Assembly (NCBI GenBank): GCA_964019055.1
Contig: OZ025216.1
Span: 5,943,840 to 6,007,839, forward strand
Source: Anthopleura xanthogrammica
Lineage: Eukaryota; Cnidaria; Anthozoa; Actiniaria; Actiniidae
Reading direction: 5' to 3'
DNA: 64,000 bases
This document shows, piece after piece, positions 1 to 10,631 of the stretch. Positions within the stretch are counted from its first letter, which is position 1. Each line of letters begins with the position of its first letter. The position numbers and the translations under genes were made by a program. Below the pieces are notes generated by a model. That model was given only the letters and a program-made list of their open reading frames with translations. It searched no databases and was not told where the DNA came from.

Positions 1-1304
1 AACTTCGATGGTGAAGATAATATGATCATAGAATTTCGATGAGCACTGAAATAAAACATGAGGGTTACCGAACTCACTGAAGAGTGAGATGGTTTCAAAG
101 TGTACCCTTTTTCTCGTCGAAAATCACTTCTGCGCAAACCATATAAGTCGACAATTAAAGTCATTCTTTTTGTAAAAAAACAAAATGGATTGCTGAATGT
201 TTCTGCAAACGACCTTCTAATAACCTATAAGATGATAATAGCAGCTTTGCACCATCGCGTGCAGATGGCAGTCAATCTTTTGCCCTTGGGAAACTGAATT
301 ATTTCTCATGTAAATCAGATTAGATTAGATTATATTGTTCCTGCCTCCCGTCATGGCTGCCATCACGTGATGCTGCAAAGCCTCTATACGTGTAAATACT
401 CATGAAAATATACAAATAACTTCAGTTTTGGCTCGAATTTGCAGCCATCATGCAGTATTCGGAGGCGCTTTGGCCGTAACGTAGATTGAAGTTTTCCTCC
501 AAAAATGTCTTTTCATTATGAATTTACCATAACGGCTTTTTCTTCAAATTTGGTACATTGAAAGCTTATCTAATTCTTTATGAAGTATTAAAATATAAAA
601 GAGGGGTCACCGGTGTTGTTCTAGAGGTATAAGAGTTTTAAGAAGTGAAAAGAAGTGAAACGAAGTGAATCCTCAGCTTAAACACGAAACCTGACTGCAA
701 CTTCAATACTTTTCTTGTTATTTTGCCCATTAAAACATTTGAATTATGTCATCACGATTAGAGCGAGCACGCACTAAATTCATGCAAAAAGGCTGTGCGC
801 GAACCAACGCCCGTGGACGTCCTTAAATATAAAGAACTTTTCAAAATCATGGTTGTTTAACCAGCAGTGCAACTGCAGAAGTATATTTTTAAAGCATTTT
901 GGCAATTATTCATTTTTTTTTTCTATTTGCTTGTTTTCATAGCCAGCTGATCTCAAATCGTGACGAAGAATTGACGTTACTGCAAAACTGAGGTGTCATG
1001 AAGCCTGCGAAGTTCGACTTACAAAAATTATATCTGGGACAAAATTGAATCTAGATTTTCTGGAAAAATTATTGATATTTTTATAAAATTAGTATGATAT
1101 TCATCATTCAGTGGCTACTAAAGATGACACCTCAGGTTTGCATATTTTCTCGTTTCTGATTGGCTAATACTTTTTTTCTCAGATCAGCTGGAGGTGTGTT
1201 TGTAAGCTTACAATCAGCTGTGCACACCATGGAATACGTTTATATGCTGATACTCAAGGATACCAACCATAATATATTGGGTTTTTTTTAACGCGAGCAC
1301 GAAG
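1..1304. other. Intergenic, upstream of the protease gene
   Basis: No convincing gene is visible. The stretch is AT-rich. It contains a degenerate copy of a dispersed inverted-repeat element (about 241-386, listed separately). The final few hundred bases before the protease start codon at 1305 should hold its promoter, but I see no motif that I can name with confidence. Confidence 0.5.
241..386. repeat. MITE-like dispersed element, copy 1 (degenerate left end)
   Basis: The right half (TGTTCCTGCCTCC, then CATGGCTGCCATCACGTGATG, then GCAAAGCCTCT) and the core (GGGAAACTGAATT, TTTCTCATGTAAATCAG) recur at about 6231-6337 and 59316-59480. The left inverted terminus is eroded here (CTTTGCACCATCGCGTG). 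The complete copy at 59316-59480 defines the terminal inverted repeats. Confidence 0.7.
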
Positions 1305-4300
1305 ATGAATTGGTTTGTAGCTCTTTTATTTTTCGTTGGCGTATCCTTGGTTTATTCTCGTAAGTTTGCGGCAATACCGACATAGAGAGAAAAATGTTGT
1401 CTTGTGAATACTGATTATACTGCGAGAAATCTCCTTTACACCAAAACTGAGTTTAAACTGACCCGCATTTGTAATCTTGACAAACCTTTAAACCAGTTAC
1501 CTTTTGACATGAACATACGATATTTTGCCTTACTTCTACGTCAGATCAGTTTCAAACCGCTAATGTTCCCAGCACCAGCTTATGGCAACTGTGAACTATT
1601 TAGTATTCTATAGACAACCATTTTCAACTCAAAAAAATGTGCCAGATCATTAGTCTTGCCCCTGAAATAAATCTAGCGATCCAGCAACTAGAGGCTATTC
1701 TGGGATAGTTACAATGTGTATATTGTTGGATATTTTAGAGTGTGGACGTCGTCCTGTCGGTAGCCGTGTCATTAATGGACAAGACGCTGTCCCGCATTCT
1801 TGGCCATGGCAGATCTCTCTTCGAGTCTATGGAGGGCATATTTGTGGAGGATCTTTGATTAGCCCTGAATGGGTAGTTACCGCTGCTCACTGTGTTCACA
1901 GGAATCCTTCTCCAAATCGCTACACAGTTGTTGTAGGTAAGAACTTTATAGATAGCTAAAGTTCAATACGCAATACGCAAATTAACGCACGTTCCTTATA
2001 TAATGCATCGATTATACTTGTGATTGTGTTTTTGACAGTGATCATGATTGTGAATGGGTGGCGGTTGCTGGTGGTGGGGGTGGGGGTGGTGATTTTGGTG
2101 GGGGTGGTGGCGGTGATGGTGGTGGTTGTGGTGATGGTGATGGTTGTGATAGTGGTGTTGGTGACTGTGGTTGTGATCGTAACTGTGATAATGATTAGGA
2201 TTGGCATTGTCATAATTGAGACTATAATAACTATGATCTGTAACTGCTCATATAATCTTTATAGGCGCACATCGCCGACGAGGAAAAACAAGTGTTCAAC
2301 AGAGTGTCAGTGTTTCAAAGATTATTGAACATCCCAAGTATGCAAGCAGACCAACCAGGAATGACATCGCGTTATTGAAACTTAGGCGACCAGTCAAAAT
2401 GAGCGACAAGGTTGCATCTGTTTGCTTGACAGAAATCCAACCTCCAACCGGGACCAAATGTTACATAACAGGTAAATAATTCATTTTAAACAACCAACGA
2501 AATGGAATAAATACTTATTAAAACTAATGCACCAGATTATGACAACGATATATACTATTAAGATAAGTTTAGATCTTTCAAATCTCGAAATCCGAGTTCG
2601 TGTAAGTAAAATGTGTTTCGAATGGTAACAATATACAAATTCGCTTAACAATTTTTTGGTATGCAAAGTTTGAAAGAAATGTCATGGGTCTTACCCATAG
2701 AAACAGCGGTGATTGTACGTTTCTATGCAATCAATTTAAACAAAAACATTTGTCAAGTGCATGCAAGACGAATAAATTATTTTTACCAACATTATATATA
2801 AGAGTCGGTGTTAGTTTAAATAGAAAAATGATAGTAACTTAAAGGATATATCAATTTTAAATAATTCTGTTTACGAAAAGGATGGGGTGCTACCAGAGGT
2901 GGTGGACCTTCACCAGATATCTTACAACAAGCCATGCTACCAGTTGCTTCCCATGATAATTGCAAAAAGAAGTATTATGGAGTCAATTCCTTATCTCACC
3001 TTTGTGCTGGAGAAGCTCGTGCAGGAGCATCTGGTGGATGTAATGGAGACAGTGGCGGGCCATTGGTATGCGAGGATGGAGGCAGTTGGTTCCTGCATGG
3101 GGCTGTGAGCTTTGGAATGTTAAATTGCCCGACCACATACTACACTGTTTTTGCACGCGTATCAAGTTTTGTACCGTGGATACAACAAAACACGGGTATG
3201 AAAACAATAACTGAAAACGTTACGTTAATCTCACTAATTGCCATAGTTAACTAATGAGTTTCTTATTGTTGTTTTATAGGTATTGGGTCGAGTGGAGGAG
3301 GGGTTAAACCACCGTCTCCACCACCACCAACTCCAACTGAAGGGCCACCACCACCTCTCCCTACTCAGGCACCTTCATCCCCGCCATTACCACCCACACA
3401 GGCACCACCAGCGCCGACGTCTACCCCCTCAGGAAGTAAGTGAGCTCGTCGCACCATAAGTTTGGAGGTATTTTTAACTCTTGCTTATGCTTCACAGCTG
3501 CGCTATACTAATACTGGACATGTTTAAATTTCAGATTGTAAAGACAAGGCTTACAACTGTAAAGATTTGAAGAAGTATTGCAATGAAGAAAATATAAGAA
3601 ACATATGGTGTCGAAAAACTTGTGAGGCTTGTAAGTAACAATGCATTATTTGACATTTTGATTAGGCAAGTCCATGGGTATATTCGATCTTCATCTCGAT
3701 TCGCAGCTCGACCAAACCTATAAGTAAATCTATCATGGACGGACAAAAAGTTACGTACTTTTAAAATGGAACATAGAACATAGTACAGAAATACCCATTA
3801 AATTATCAAGCCTCTCATACACATATACTTATAGCCTTAATCGTACAAAACCTCTATATTTTCCAAACTAGCCCCCTCCCACCCAGGCACACTTTTACTA
3901 GGGAACTAAGCGGTCGCTGCAAAAATTGTTTCTCATAAACATTTCTCACTACATATACAGCTATCATAGCTATTTCAAAAAGTTGGCGAATGTTTCGTTG
4001 CTTGCACACGAATGTTGCATGTTTCATACGAAGCCCAAAATATATTGGGAATCATATGTAAATAATGTCAAAACAGAAGAAATATGCCGAAAAAATACCG
4101 AGCTGGAGAGTCCATATCGTAATCTTTCGCTGATTGCATTCACATTGCTCATAGTGGTTTTCGGGATTGGTATACAACATGAAACATGCAGCAAAACCTT
4201 CACCAACCTTTATGACTGATTAGCTGTATTTGAATTCATTTAGTTAGGTATGACTATTAGCTTTTTATTTGTACTTGTTTCACGGCGTTCTTACATACCG

Positions 4301-6226
4301 GTTCCCACAGTAGTATGATTTTAGTTAATGGTGTTTTTGATGTCATTGATAACGAACTTAAAGGGGCACTTGGATGAAAACGCCCCATATTTTGAAAGTC
4401 CGAATAGTTCAAGTATTTAACAATAATATGACTCAATCATGATTATGAAAACCAGATTGGCAAAAATTTTAGCCTGGGAGCCAACAAATGACGTCATTTA
4501 CTCACAATTTAGCACAGGTAGCCCAAGCTACGGTTCTGAATATATATATATATATATATAGAAAGTATGGCAGATCAAAAAAATTCTTTAGAATAAAATA
4601 AATTTCATATTTCATTGTTTCTTTACCGGTATATCAATGTTTTATTGCATGTTTTTTTAGAGAGGAGATAAAATTTCCTAAAATCGCCTTAAAATGCAAC
4701 CAAACCGTCAGGAAACCACAAAACATACAATAAAACATTGATATACCGGTAAAGAAACAATAAGATATGAAATTTATTTTATTTTAAAGAAATTTTTTGA
4801 TCTGCCATACTTTCTCTATATATATATATATTCAGAACCATAGCTTGGGCTACCTGTGAATTTAGATGCTGAAAAAAATATATAATTTTTATCCGCAAAT
4901 CTTGACTGTAAAGAAAATATGTTGCTTGGCTACTATTGGAGCCATATCGATAAGTTTAACCAAGTTTCAAGGCATTTTCAATTTTCATCGATTTTCATCC
5001 AAGTGCCCCTTTAATTGTTGACTGCCACTTCATTATTTGACGATTTTACCTGATTTATCATGTTCTACCTAAGTCATGATCAATTTTGCATCATTTCAAT
5101 GTATTTTGATGTGAACAATATTATCACAGCCACTAACTATGAATGATGGAACTTTATACGTCATACCAACTACAGTATAAGAAACTGTCTGATAAAGCAA
5201 ATTATAATACGGCTTTCTTTTTTTCTTAACAGGTGATCAAGGTATGTTTATATAACAAATGACGTATTTGTAGATACACCAAACTGAAAACGTTCAATCT
5301 TCGTAGCTAAGACTGAAGGGTGTTTTTGATCAACAGATTATAAGAGGGACCGCGGAGCAGGGGGGGGGGGGGGGGGCTGGGGGGCTATAGCCCCCCAATC
5401 AAAATTACGCTACGCGGTCCCTGTATAAGGCTAACATTATGCATATTGCAGCTTCGTAGCTCTCGAACATTGGTTCAAGTTACTTCGTCAATCTTCATGC
5501 ATGTCTGTATGCAAACACTCTCCAAATGCCCAGGATATCAGCTATCCAGAATACCCCTCGGTCTTAGCTTTGATGATTTTTAACCTCTTTCAACCAGACA
5601 ACGGTTTTTGGATTTGCTGGATAGATGGCACTTGTATGTGTAGCCTTTTGCAGGTTATTTTTAACAATTGATTCACCTGCATGTTTTGCAAAGGTTCAGA
5701 ATACCTAGGAATGCCTTAAACATGTGTGATCATACGTGTCTAAATAGTCAAGACTATTTAAAAAGCCCCTTTTGTCGGATGTCCACTTTTGAAAAATCAT
5801 TTAGCTGTGAATTAAACAAGGTATGCATATTAGGGGATCGCGAGTTATCTAACCGATGGAGATAATATTGCGTATGTCTGTGAATGTGTTTTTTTCTCTT
5901 CATCTGGCAAATCGAAACTGTGTATTTTTCATTTGCTTTGACCGCCAGTAATGACAGGTAAAAGGGATCATAGAGTCAGTGTTTTTTTTCTTGTTTTTGA
6001 AGAAAAGGGTACGTTAATAACCTACGAAACTAACGATCTTTTTTCAATGTTCTTATATAATTACCAATTATTTTATCCAGCTGATTGCAAAGACAAAGCC
6101 TCAAATTGTCAGCATATTCAGAAGTATTGTGATAGAAGTCCCACCAAAGACGTTTGGTGTCGGAAAACCTGTGGAACATGTATGATATATCTATCCTGTT
6201 TTCCTTCTTATATTAATAGAAAATAA
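1305..6226 (+). CDS. Secreted chymotrypsin-fold (S1A) serine protease with two C-terminal ShKT domains
   Basis: Eight exons: 1305-1359, 1739-1936, 2265-2471, 2881-3195, 3280-3435, 3535-3630, 5233-5241 and 6081-6226. All have GT-AG borders and all introns are phase 1, giving 393 residues. Residues 1-18 form a signal peptide. Zymogen activation is expected after Arg28 (SR|VINGQ). The triad is His69 (TAAHC), Asp118 (NDIALL) and Ser211 (GDSGGP). The residue at chymotrypsin position 189 reads as Gly, not Asp, so trypsin-type Lys/Arg specificity is unlikely; by alignment 216 is Gly and 226 is Thr, which suggests elastase- or chymotrypsin-like preference. A Pro/Thr-rich linker (about 260-310) leads to ShKT1 (Cys312-Cys343) and ShKT2 (Cys348-Cys379), each with six cysteines. 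ShKT tails are common on secreted cnidarian and nematode enzymes. If the intron after 3630 is retained, translation stops at 3636-3638 right after ShKT1. The last exon reads through a possible donor to the stop at 6224-6226. Confidence 0.88.
2041..2210. repeat. GTG/GGT-rich low-complexity tract in protease intron 2
   Basis: Imperfect GTGGTG/GATGGT repeats fill this part of the intron between exons 2 and 3. They generate overlapping Val-rich and Thr-rich ORFs on the two strands, which are not genes. Confidence 0.85.
4359..5012. mobile_element. Foldback/MITE element in protease intron 6
   Basis: The ends are inverted copies of TAAAGGGGCACTTGG. Long internal arms are also inverted: GTAGCCCAAGCTACGGTTCT, an AT run, AAGTATGGCAGATCAAAAAA and TACCGGTATATCAATG on the left match their complements on the right (centre near 4690). 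About 650 bp, no coding capacity. It lies between ShKT1 and the micro-exon and has inflated that intron. Confidence 0.85.
5233..5241 (+). other. 9-nt micro-exon of the protease-ShKT gene
   Basis: The bases GTGATCAAG are bounded by a CTTAACAG acceptor and a GTATGT donor. With the phase-1 T left by the exon ending at 3630, the first two bases make Cys343, the sixth cysteine of ShKT1. The last G joins CT of the next exon (6081) to make Ala. Skipping it would give Ser in place of that cysteine and remove three residues between the domains. The phase match on both sides and the restored six-cysteine pattern support it; transcript evidence is lacking. Confidence 0.75.
5345..5422. repeat. Short inverted-repeat element with poly-G core
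   Basis: Ends AGGGACCGCG and CGCGGTCCCT are inverted copies flanking a G-rich/C-rich centre. It is a small non-coding element inside the intron between the micro-exon and the last protease exon. Confidence 0.55.
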
Positions 6227-6230
6227 TTTC

Positions 6231-6337
6231 CCCTGGGAAACTGAATTCTTTCTCATGTAAATCAGATTAGTACATATTCAATTGTTCCTGCCTCCTGTCA
6301 TTGCTGCATGCCATCACGTGATGGTGCAAAGCCTCTA
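6231..6337. repeat. MITE-like dispersed element, copy 2 (left end missing)
   Basis: The core (GGGAAACTGAATTCTTTCTC) and right end (GTTCCTGCCTCCTGTCAT, CATCACGTGATGG, GCAAAGCCTCTA) match the copies at 241-386 and 59316-59480. No left inverted terminus is seen. It lies immediately 3' of the protease stop codon and so is probably in the 3' UTR or just beyond. Confidence 0.75.
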
Positions 6338-6391
6338 TAGAATACTTTTATTGTTTCTCTGCGTTCTGGAAAGACATGACAGCCGATGTTG

Positions 6392-6467
6392 TTTCTTCTT
6401 CTTCTTCTTCTTCTTCTTCTTCTTCTTCTTCTTCTTCTTCTTCTTCTTCTTCTTCTTCTTCTTCTTT
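6392..6467. repeat. (TTC)n microsatellite
   Basis: About 25 uninterrupted TTC units. The poly-Phe reading frame over it is an artefact. Confidence 0.97.
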
Positions 6468-7452
6468 CTACTTGTTTATTGATTTATTTATCTTATTTCT
6501 ATTTTATCTTTTGTTTGTAGGCTAATTTGAAGTCATCTCAGATCGCTGAAGTAAACAAGTCACTTAATAAATTAAGGGCGTTCATGTGTATGAGTTCACT
6601 TACCTATTTGCTTATTTTAATTCTACTGGTTTCATCTTGCAAAATTTTAAACAAATCTGATGAGGGGATGTTTTGCTTATGAACGTCCTTAATGAAATGG
6701 CACACTTTGGAACAAGAAATCAAGGTATCACATAACTATTTTCTTTCAAGATAACAGGGTTTTTCTTTGGTTTTGAGATTGTGGTATTTTACTAAACTTG
6801 AAAAAAAACAAAAAAAAACTATTTTAGTGTTGAAAATAAGTTAGTTTTGTGTTTTGTGTAATTGGACAGCAAATTTAGCCGCGAAGTATTCATAATTTAG
6901 AAAAGAATTATGAGAAACCTAGAGAAGGGTTGGAGTTTCTACACACATCCAAAAAGGGAGGGTAATCATTATTTTCATTCAACCCAATGTCTATGTTCAC
7001 TATATGAGAAAAGAGTAAAGTAAAGAAAGCAAAGCAAAGCAAAGCATGGTTTATTTGGCATTTTTTTACACTATAATGTAATCAAAGACGTTTATTACCT
7101 ACATGTACATGTTTACATGTTAAAACTGAATTACAACAGTCAATATTACAAATGTAAGGTAAAAGTTACTGAGATATATTAGGACATATTTAGCTGAATA
7201 GCTTATGTATTTACATTGTAAATTGAATATAGAGGGCGTACATAGATAAAACGTTACATATATCTAATTATTATTGTTGAGTATAGTACATTGATCCTAG
7301 TATGCACAAATAAATCTAAACTAACACTCAACTCAAATATGATGACCCCCCCCCCAAGTGTGGTAAATGGAGACGAAACTTGCAACTTGTGTGTGTTTTG
7401 TGTTTATTTATTTATTCATTTTATTTCTATTTTTTTTTGTTTTTATTTTATT
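6468..7452. other. Intergenic between protease and class A GPCR
   Basis: AT-rich, with short homopolymers and a C-run near 7346-7355. I see no gene, RNA or clear mobile element. Confidence 0.5.
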
Positions 7453-7826
7453 TTTGGTTTGGTTTGGTTTGGTTTGGTTTGGTTTGGTTTGGTTTGGTTT
7501 GGTTTGGTTTGGTTTGGTTTGGTTTGGTTTGGTTTGGTTTGGTTTGGTTTGGTTTGGTTTGGTTTGGTTTGGTTTGGTTTGGTTTGGTTTGGTTTGGTTT
7601 GGTTTGGTTTGGTTTGGTTTGGTTTGGTTTGGTTTGGTTTGGTTTGGTTTGGTTTGGTTTGGTTTGGTTTGGTTTGGTTTGGTTTGGTTTGGTTTGGTTT
7701 GGTTTGGTTTGGTTTGGTTTGGTTTGGTTTGGTTTGGTTTGGTTTGGTTTGGTTTGGTTTGGTTTGGTTTGGTTTGGTTTGGTTTGGTTTGGTTTGGTTT
7801 GGTTTGGTTTGGTTTGGTTTGGTTTG
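7453..7826. repeat. (TTTGG)n pentanucleotide array, about 75 copies
   Basis: About 374 bp of perfect TTTGG units. The unit is not a multiple of three and contains no stop in most frames, so several frames on both strands stay open and give long spurious ORFs (WFGLV or KPNQT repeats). An A-rich tract follows to about 7960. It differs from the TTAGGG repeat usual for metazoan telomeres. Confidence 0.98.
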
Positions 7827-8005
7827 CCGTGTAGTGTTGACACTACAAAAAAGAGAAAAAAAGAAAAGGAAAAAAAAAAAAGAAAGAAAAAAAAAAGGAA
7901 CGAACGAAAGAACAAAGGAAAAATAGTCATAAAGAGGGAAAAAAGAAAGAAACTGAAAAGAAAAGCGTTTCAATTGTACAAACGTTTTTCATTGCCGGAA
8001 GTTTG

Positions 8006-9231
8006 CTACCGGACGCCAGAAACCCTGGTATGCATATTCAGCGGGACAATTCTGGAGGATTGCCAAAAAGAAATGGTACATTTTAGTTTACGGCGAAGAC
8101 TTTGCATTTGGTAAATGAACAAGATAGGGTCGATAACACAGTTAATATAACACATAACAATAGTCCCATAACCCACGGAGTACTTAATTCGATGGCTCAG
8201 TCTTAAACCTGCGAATCTTTCTATCATACTGAAAACAACAAGACCAAAATAAGGCATAAAGAAGGATATGATCACGGTCAGGAGAATCTTGGTTGATTTT
8301 ATCATTTGGAGCTGTCCATGGGATCCATCGTAGCTCATGGAACGTATTTTCAGTATTGTAGCTGACGTTGTGAAGGCGATTACAATACCTGTGAAATTTG
8401 AATTCAAAAACTCACAGTCAATACTGGTTCTCTTTTTGCTCACTTAAATAGCGCGCCGTTTAATTTAACTTTGTGGTCTCTGGTTAAAGTATATTTTATT
8501 TTGTTACCAGGTTACAAAATAGGCAAAGAAAAGTCCTGATGTATTCGGTTATTATGGTATTAAAATGGTAATCCAGCGAGTTGATTTTTCATGGCTTGAT
8601 TGCGCCATCGCCTTGTCCATACCTTCCTACCTACCTACCTACCTACCTACCTACCTACCTACCTACCTACCTACCTACCTACCTACCTACCTACCTACCT
8701 ACCTACCTACCTACCTACCTACCTACCTACCTACCTAAATACATACCGAAAAACAAGAAAATAAGTAAAAACAAACATTTTGACAAATTTCCAAACTCAT
8801 CCAAACCTCTGACGTCACAACTGTGTTTACATTTATAAAATAGTTCAGATATAACGCGCGCTCTGATTGGCCGATAGCCGTGTTTACATGAGGCTATGTA
8901 AACACGGCAATTTCAATATTTTATAAAACAAATAGAAAACGTTTTGCCGTGTTTACATAGCCTGATATAAACACTAGGGAAAGTTTGGGAGAAGTCTTGA
9001 GCTCTGTGTAAACCTCGCCTGCGGCTCGGTTTTACACAACAGCTCTCGACGTCTCCCAAACTTCCCTCGTGTTTATATCAGGCTATGTAAACAAACACAA
9101 ACGTTTTCTATTTGTTAAATGGAAATTTTGACACTTTTACAGAAAATTTATCTTAATGTTGAATGAAATATGAAAAAGGAATACATATCACACCAAATAT
9201 TTGCTATTTATCGGGCTTTTCCAGCTATTAT

Positions 9232-9267
<36 letters not shown>

Positions 9268-10631
9268 TAGCCAAAAATCAACTTCTAAATTCCAATTGGA
9301 ATGCAGTGGAGGAATAGCCACTCTGTGGATTCCACTGTTAATCGCATTTATTTATTTTATTTTTTATTTATTTAATAATGATAACAACAATAATAATAAT
9401 AATAATAATGATAATGATGATGATAATGATGATGATGATAATAATGATAATAATGATAATAATGATAATAATGATAATGATAATAATAATATTAATAATA
9501 ACAATAATATAATAATAATAATAATACATTAATAATAATAATAATAATGATAATAATAATAATAACATCAGGTTTATTCGAGCCTTTTGCAGAAAAATCC
9601 TAATTACAGACTGATGCGCCAGTTGTTTTGAAGAGATGACACAATAGACCTCTTTACCTTCGTTGTTTGTTGTGCCCACGTGATGCCACGTGATGCCACT
9701 CTTGGGAGCTGATTCTTTCATGTGTAAATATTTTAACAAAAGAACATTTCTCAAGGGAATGTCATGTGGTCTGAAATAGGCAATTTGCATACGAAGGTAA
9801 AGAGGTCTATTAGAAGAGCGTATATGAAAATCATGCCCGCAATGCCCGGCGCCTGGGCAATACTATTTTATCAAAATATTGTAAAGCATATTTACCTGGG
9901 ATGAAGTAGGCAAATGCTATGACTACCAATGAGAGTACAATGCTTACTACACTTGAACCTGGATGATAAAATGCTGTGTAGAAATTGTCTTTCAGGCACA
10001 TTAGGTGTATGTCATAGGTTGCTATAGTAACCACTGATACGGAAAATCCACACAGCCATGCCGCTGTGATAAGTTTTTCGCACGCGTTAATATTGATACT
10101 TTGGAAGGGACGAACTATAGCAGAATAACGATCTATTGAAATCATAAGAAGAAGTTGTATGGATATCGCAGGAAAGAGGAATTCAAAAAATCTGACCAGG
10201 CGACAGCTGAACGTCTGCTGAAAAAAGTCTATATACAACTGAATAATCACCATGAAACAGGCTAGTGATGTTAGAAGCTCTGCCAATCCAAGGTTGTAGA
10301 TAAAATAGTATATCAGTGCTTTCTTTTGGCCTGCTATGTCTGTGACTGGACCTCGAAACTTTATCTTTTTTCTTGTAGCATGAATAAGGAATGAATTTTC
10401 TAATATACCCAGAACACCGATAACCATTAGTGCAACAGTAAAACAAATTGCTTCACTTTCGTAGTAAGAAAAGACGTAAACCAGGCTAGAATTTTTAGGA
10501 AACGTAGTAAAATTGCTAAGAAACTGTTGAGTACAAACAGCCTTGTCCAGAGAAGTTCCGTTATGATGTTGTGACATCATTCTAAAAATTGATCGGGTCT
10601 GGTATCGAATCTGTTTATGATGTTCTACCAA
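8006..10631 (-). CDS. Class A (rhodopsin-family) orphan GPCR, two exons
   Basis: Exons 10631-9896 and 8388-8006 join in phase 1 (Pro-Gly-Ile across TM5) to give 372 residues. TM1 is about 61-84, TM2 108-132, TM3 145-166 and TM5 227-245; the second exon supplies TM6, TM7 and the tail. Family marks are Cys143 (start of TM3), Cys212 (second extracellular loop), the DRY motif at 167-169, and a DPxxFIY variant of NPxxY in TM7. N-glycosylation sequons (NGT, NFT, NSS) sit in the N-terminus. Departures from consensus are Glu instead of Asp at the TM2 sodium-site position (LAELL) and no CWxP in TM6 (it reads FFMPY). Met18 or Met19 could also be the start. Ligand unknown; the anthozoan lineage has many such divergent amine- or peptide-like receptors. 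The intron holds several repeats. Confidence 0.85.
8625..8737. repeat. (TACC)n microsatellite in GPCR intron
   Basis: About 28 CTAC/TACC units, giving a spurious Tyr-Leu-Pro-Thr repeat ORF on the plus strand. Confidence 0.97.
8832..9119. mobile_element. Palindrome-rich dispersed element, copy A
   Basis: Roughly 290 bp starting TTTATAAAATAGTTCAGATA and ending ACGTTTTCTATTTGTTAAAT. It contains nested inverted repeats: GTTTACATAGCCTGATATAA against TTATATCAGGCTATGTAAAC, and CAAACTTTCCC-type arms around a CTCGCCTGCGGCTCGG centre. A second copy of the same length and order is at 19905-20188. No ORF. Probably a non-autonomous DNA element. Confidence 0.85.
9229..9572. repeat. (AAT)n and AAT/GAT compound microsatellites
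   Basis: Two blocks (about 9229-9268 and 9372-9572) of AAT, GAT and ATA units inside the GPCR intron. The poly-Ile and poly-Asn ORFs over them are artefacts. Confidence 0.95.
9643..9811. mobile_element. MITE with terminal inverted repeats in GPCR intron
   Basis: Ends AATAGACCTCTTTACCTTCG and CGAAGGTAAAGAGGTCTATT are perfect 20-bp inverted copies enclosing about 130 bp with no ORF. Confidence 0.85.

Noticed and set aside
7453..7826. TTTGG array as telomeric repeat
   Set aside because: Metazoan telomeres normally use TTAGGG, and the array is internal with genes on both sides.
7291..8114. ORFs of 155-244 codons over the TTTGG array on both strands
   Set aside because: They are the same five-residue repeat in different frames of a pentanucleotide satellite.
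9170..9790. Poly-Ile and poly-Asn ORFs
   Set aside because: AAT/GAT microsatellite shadows.
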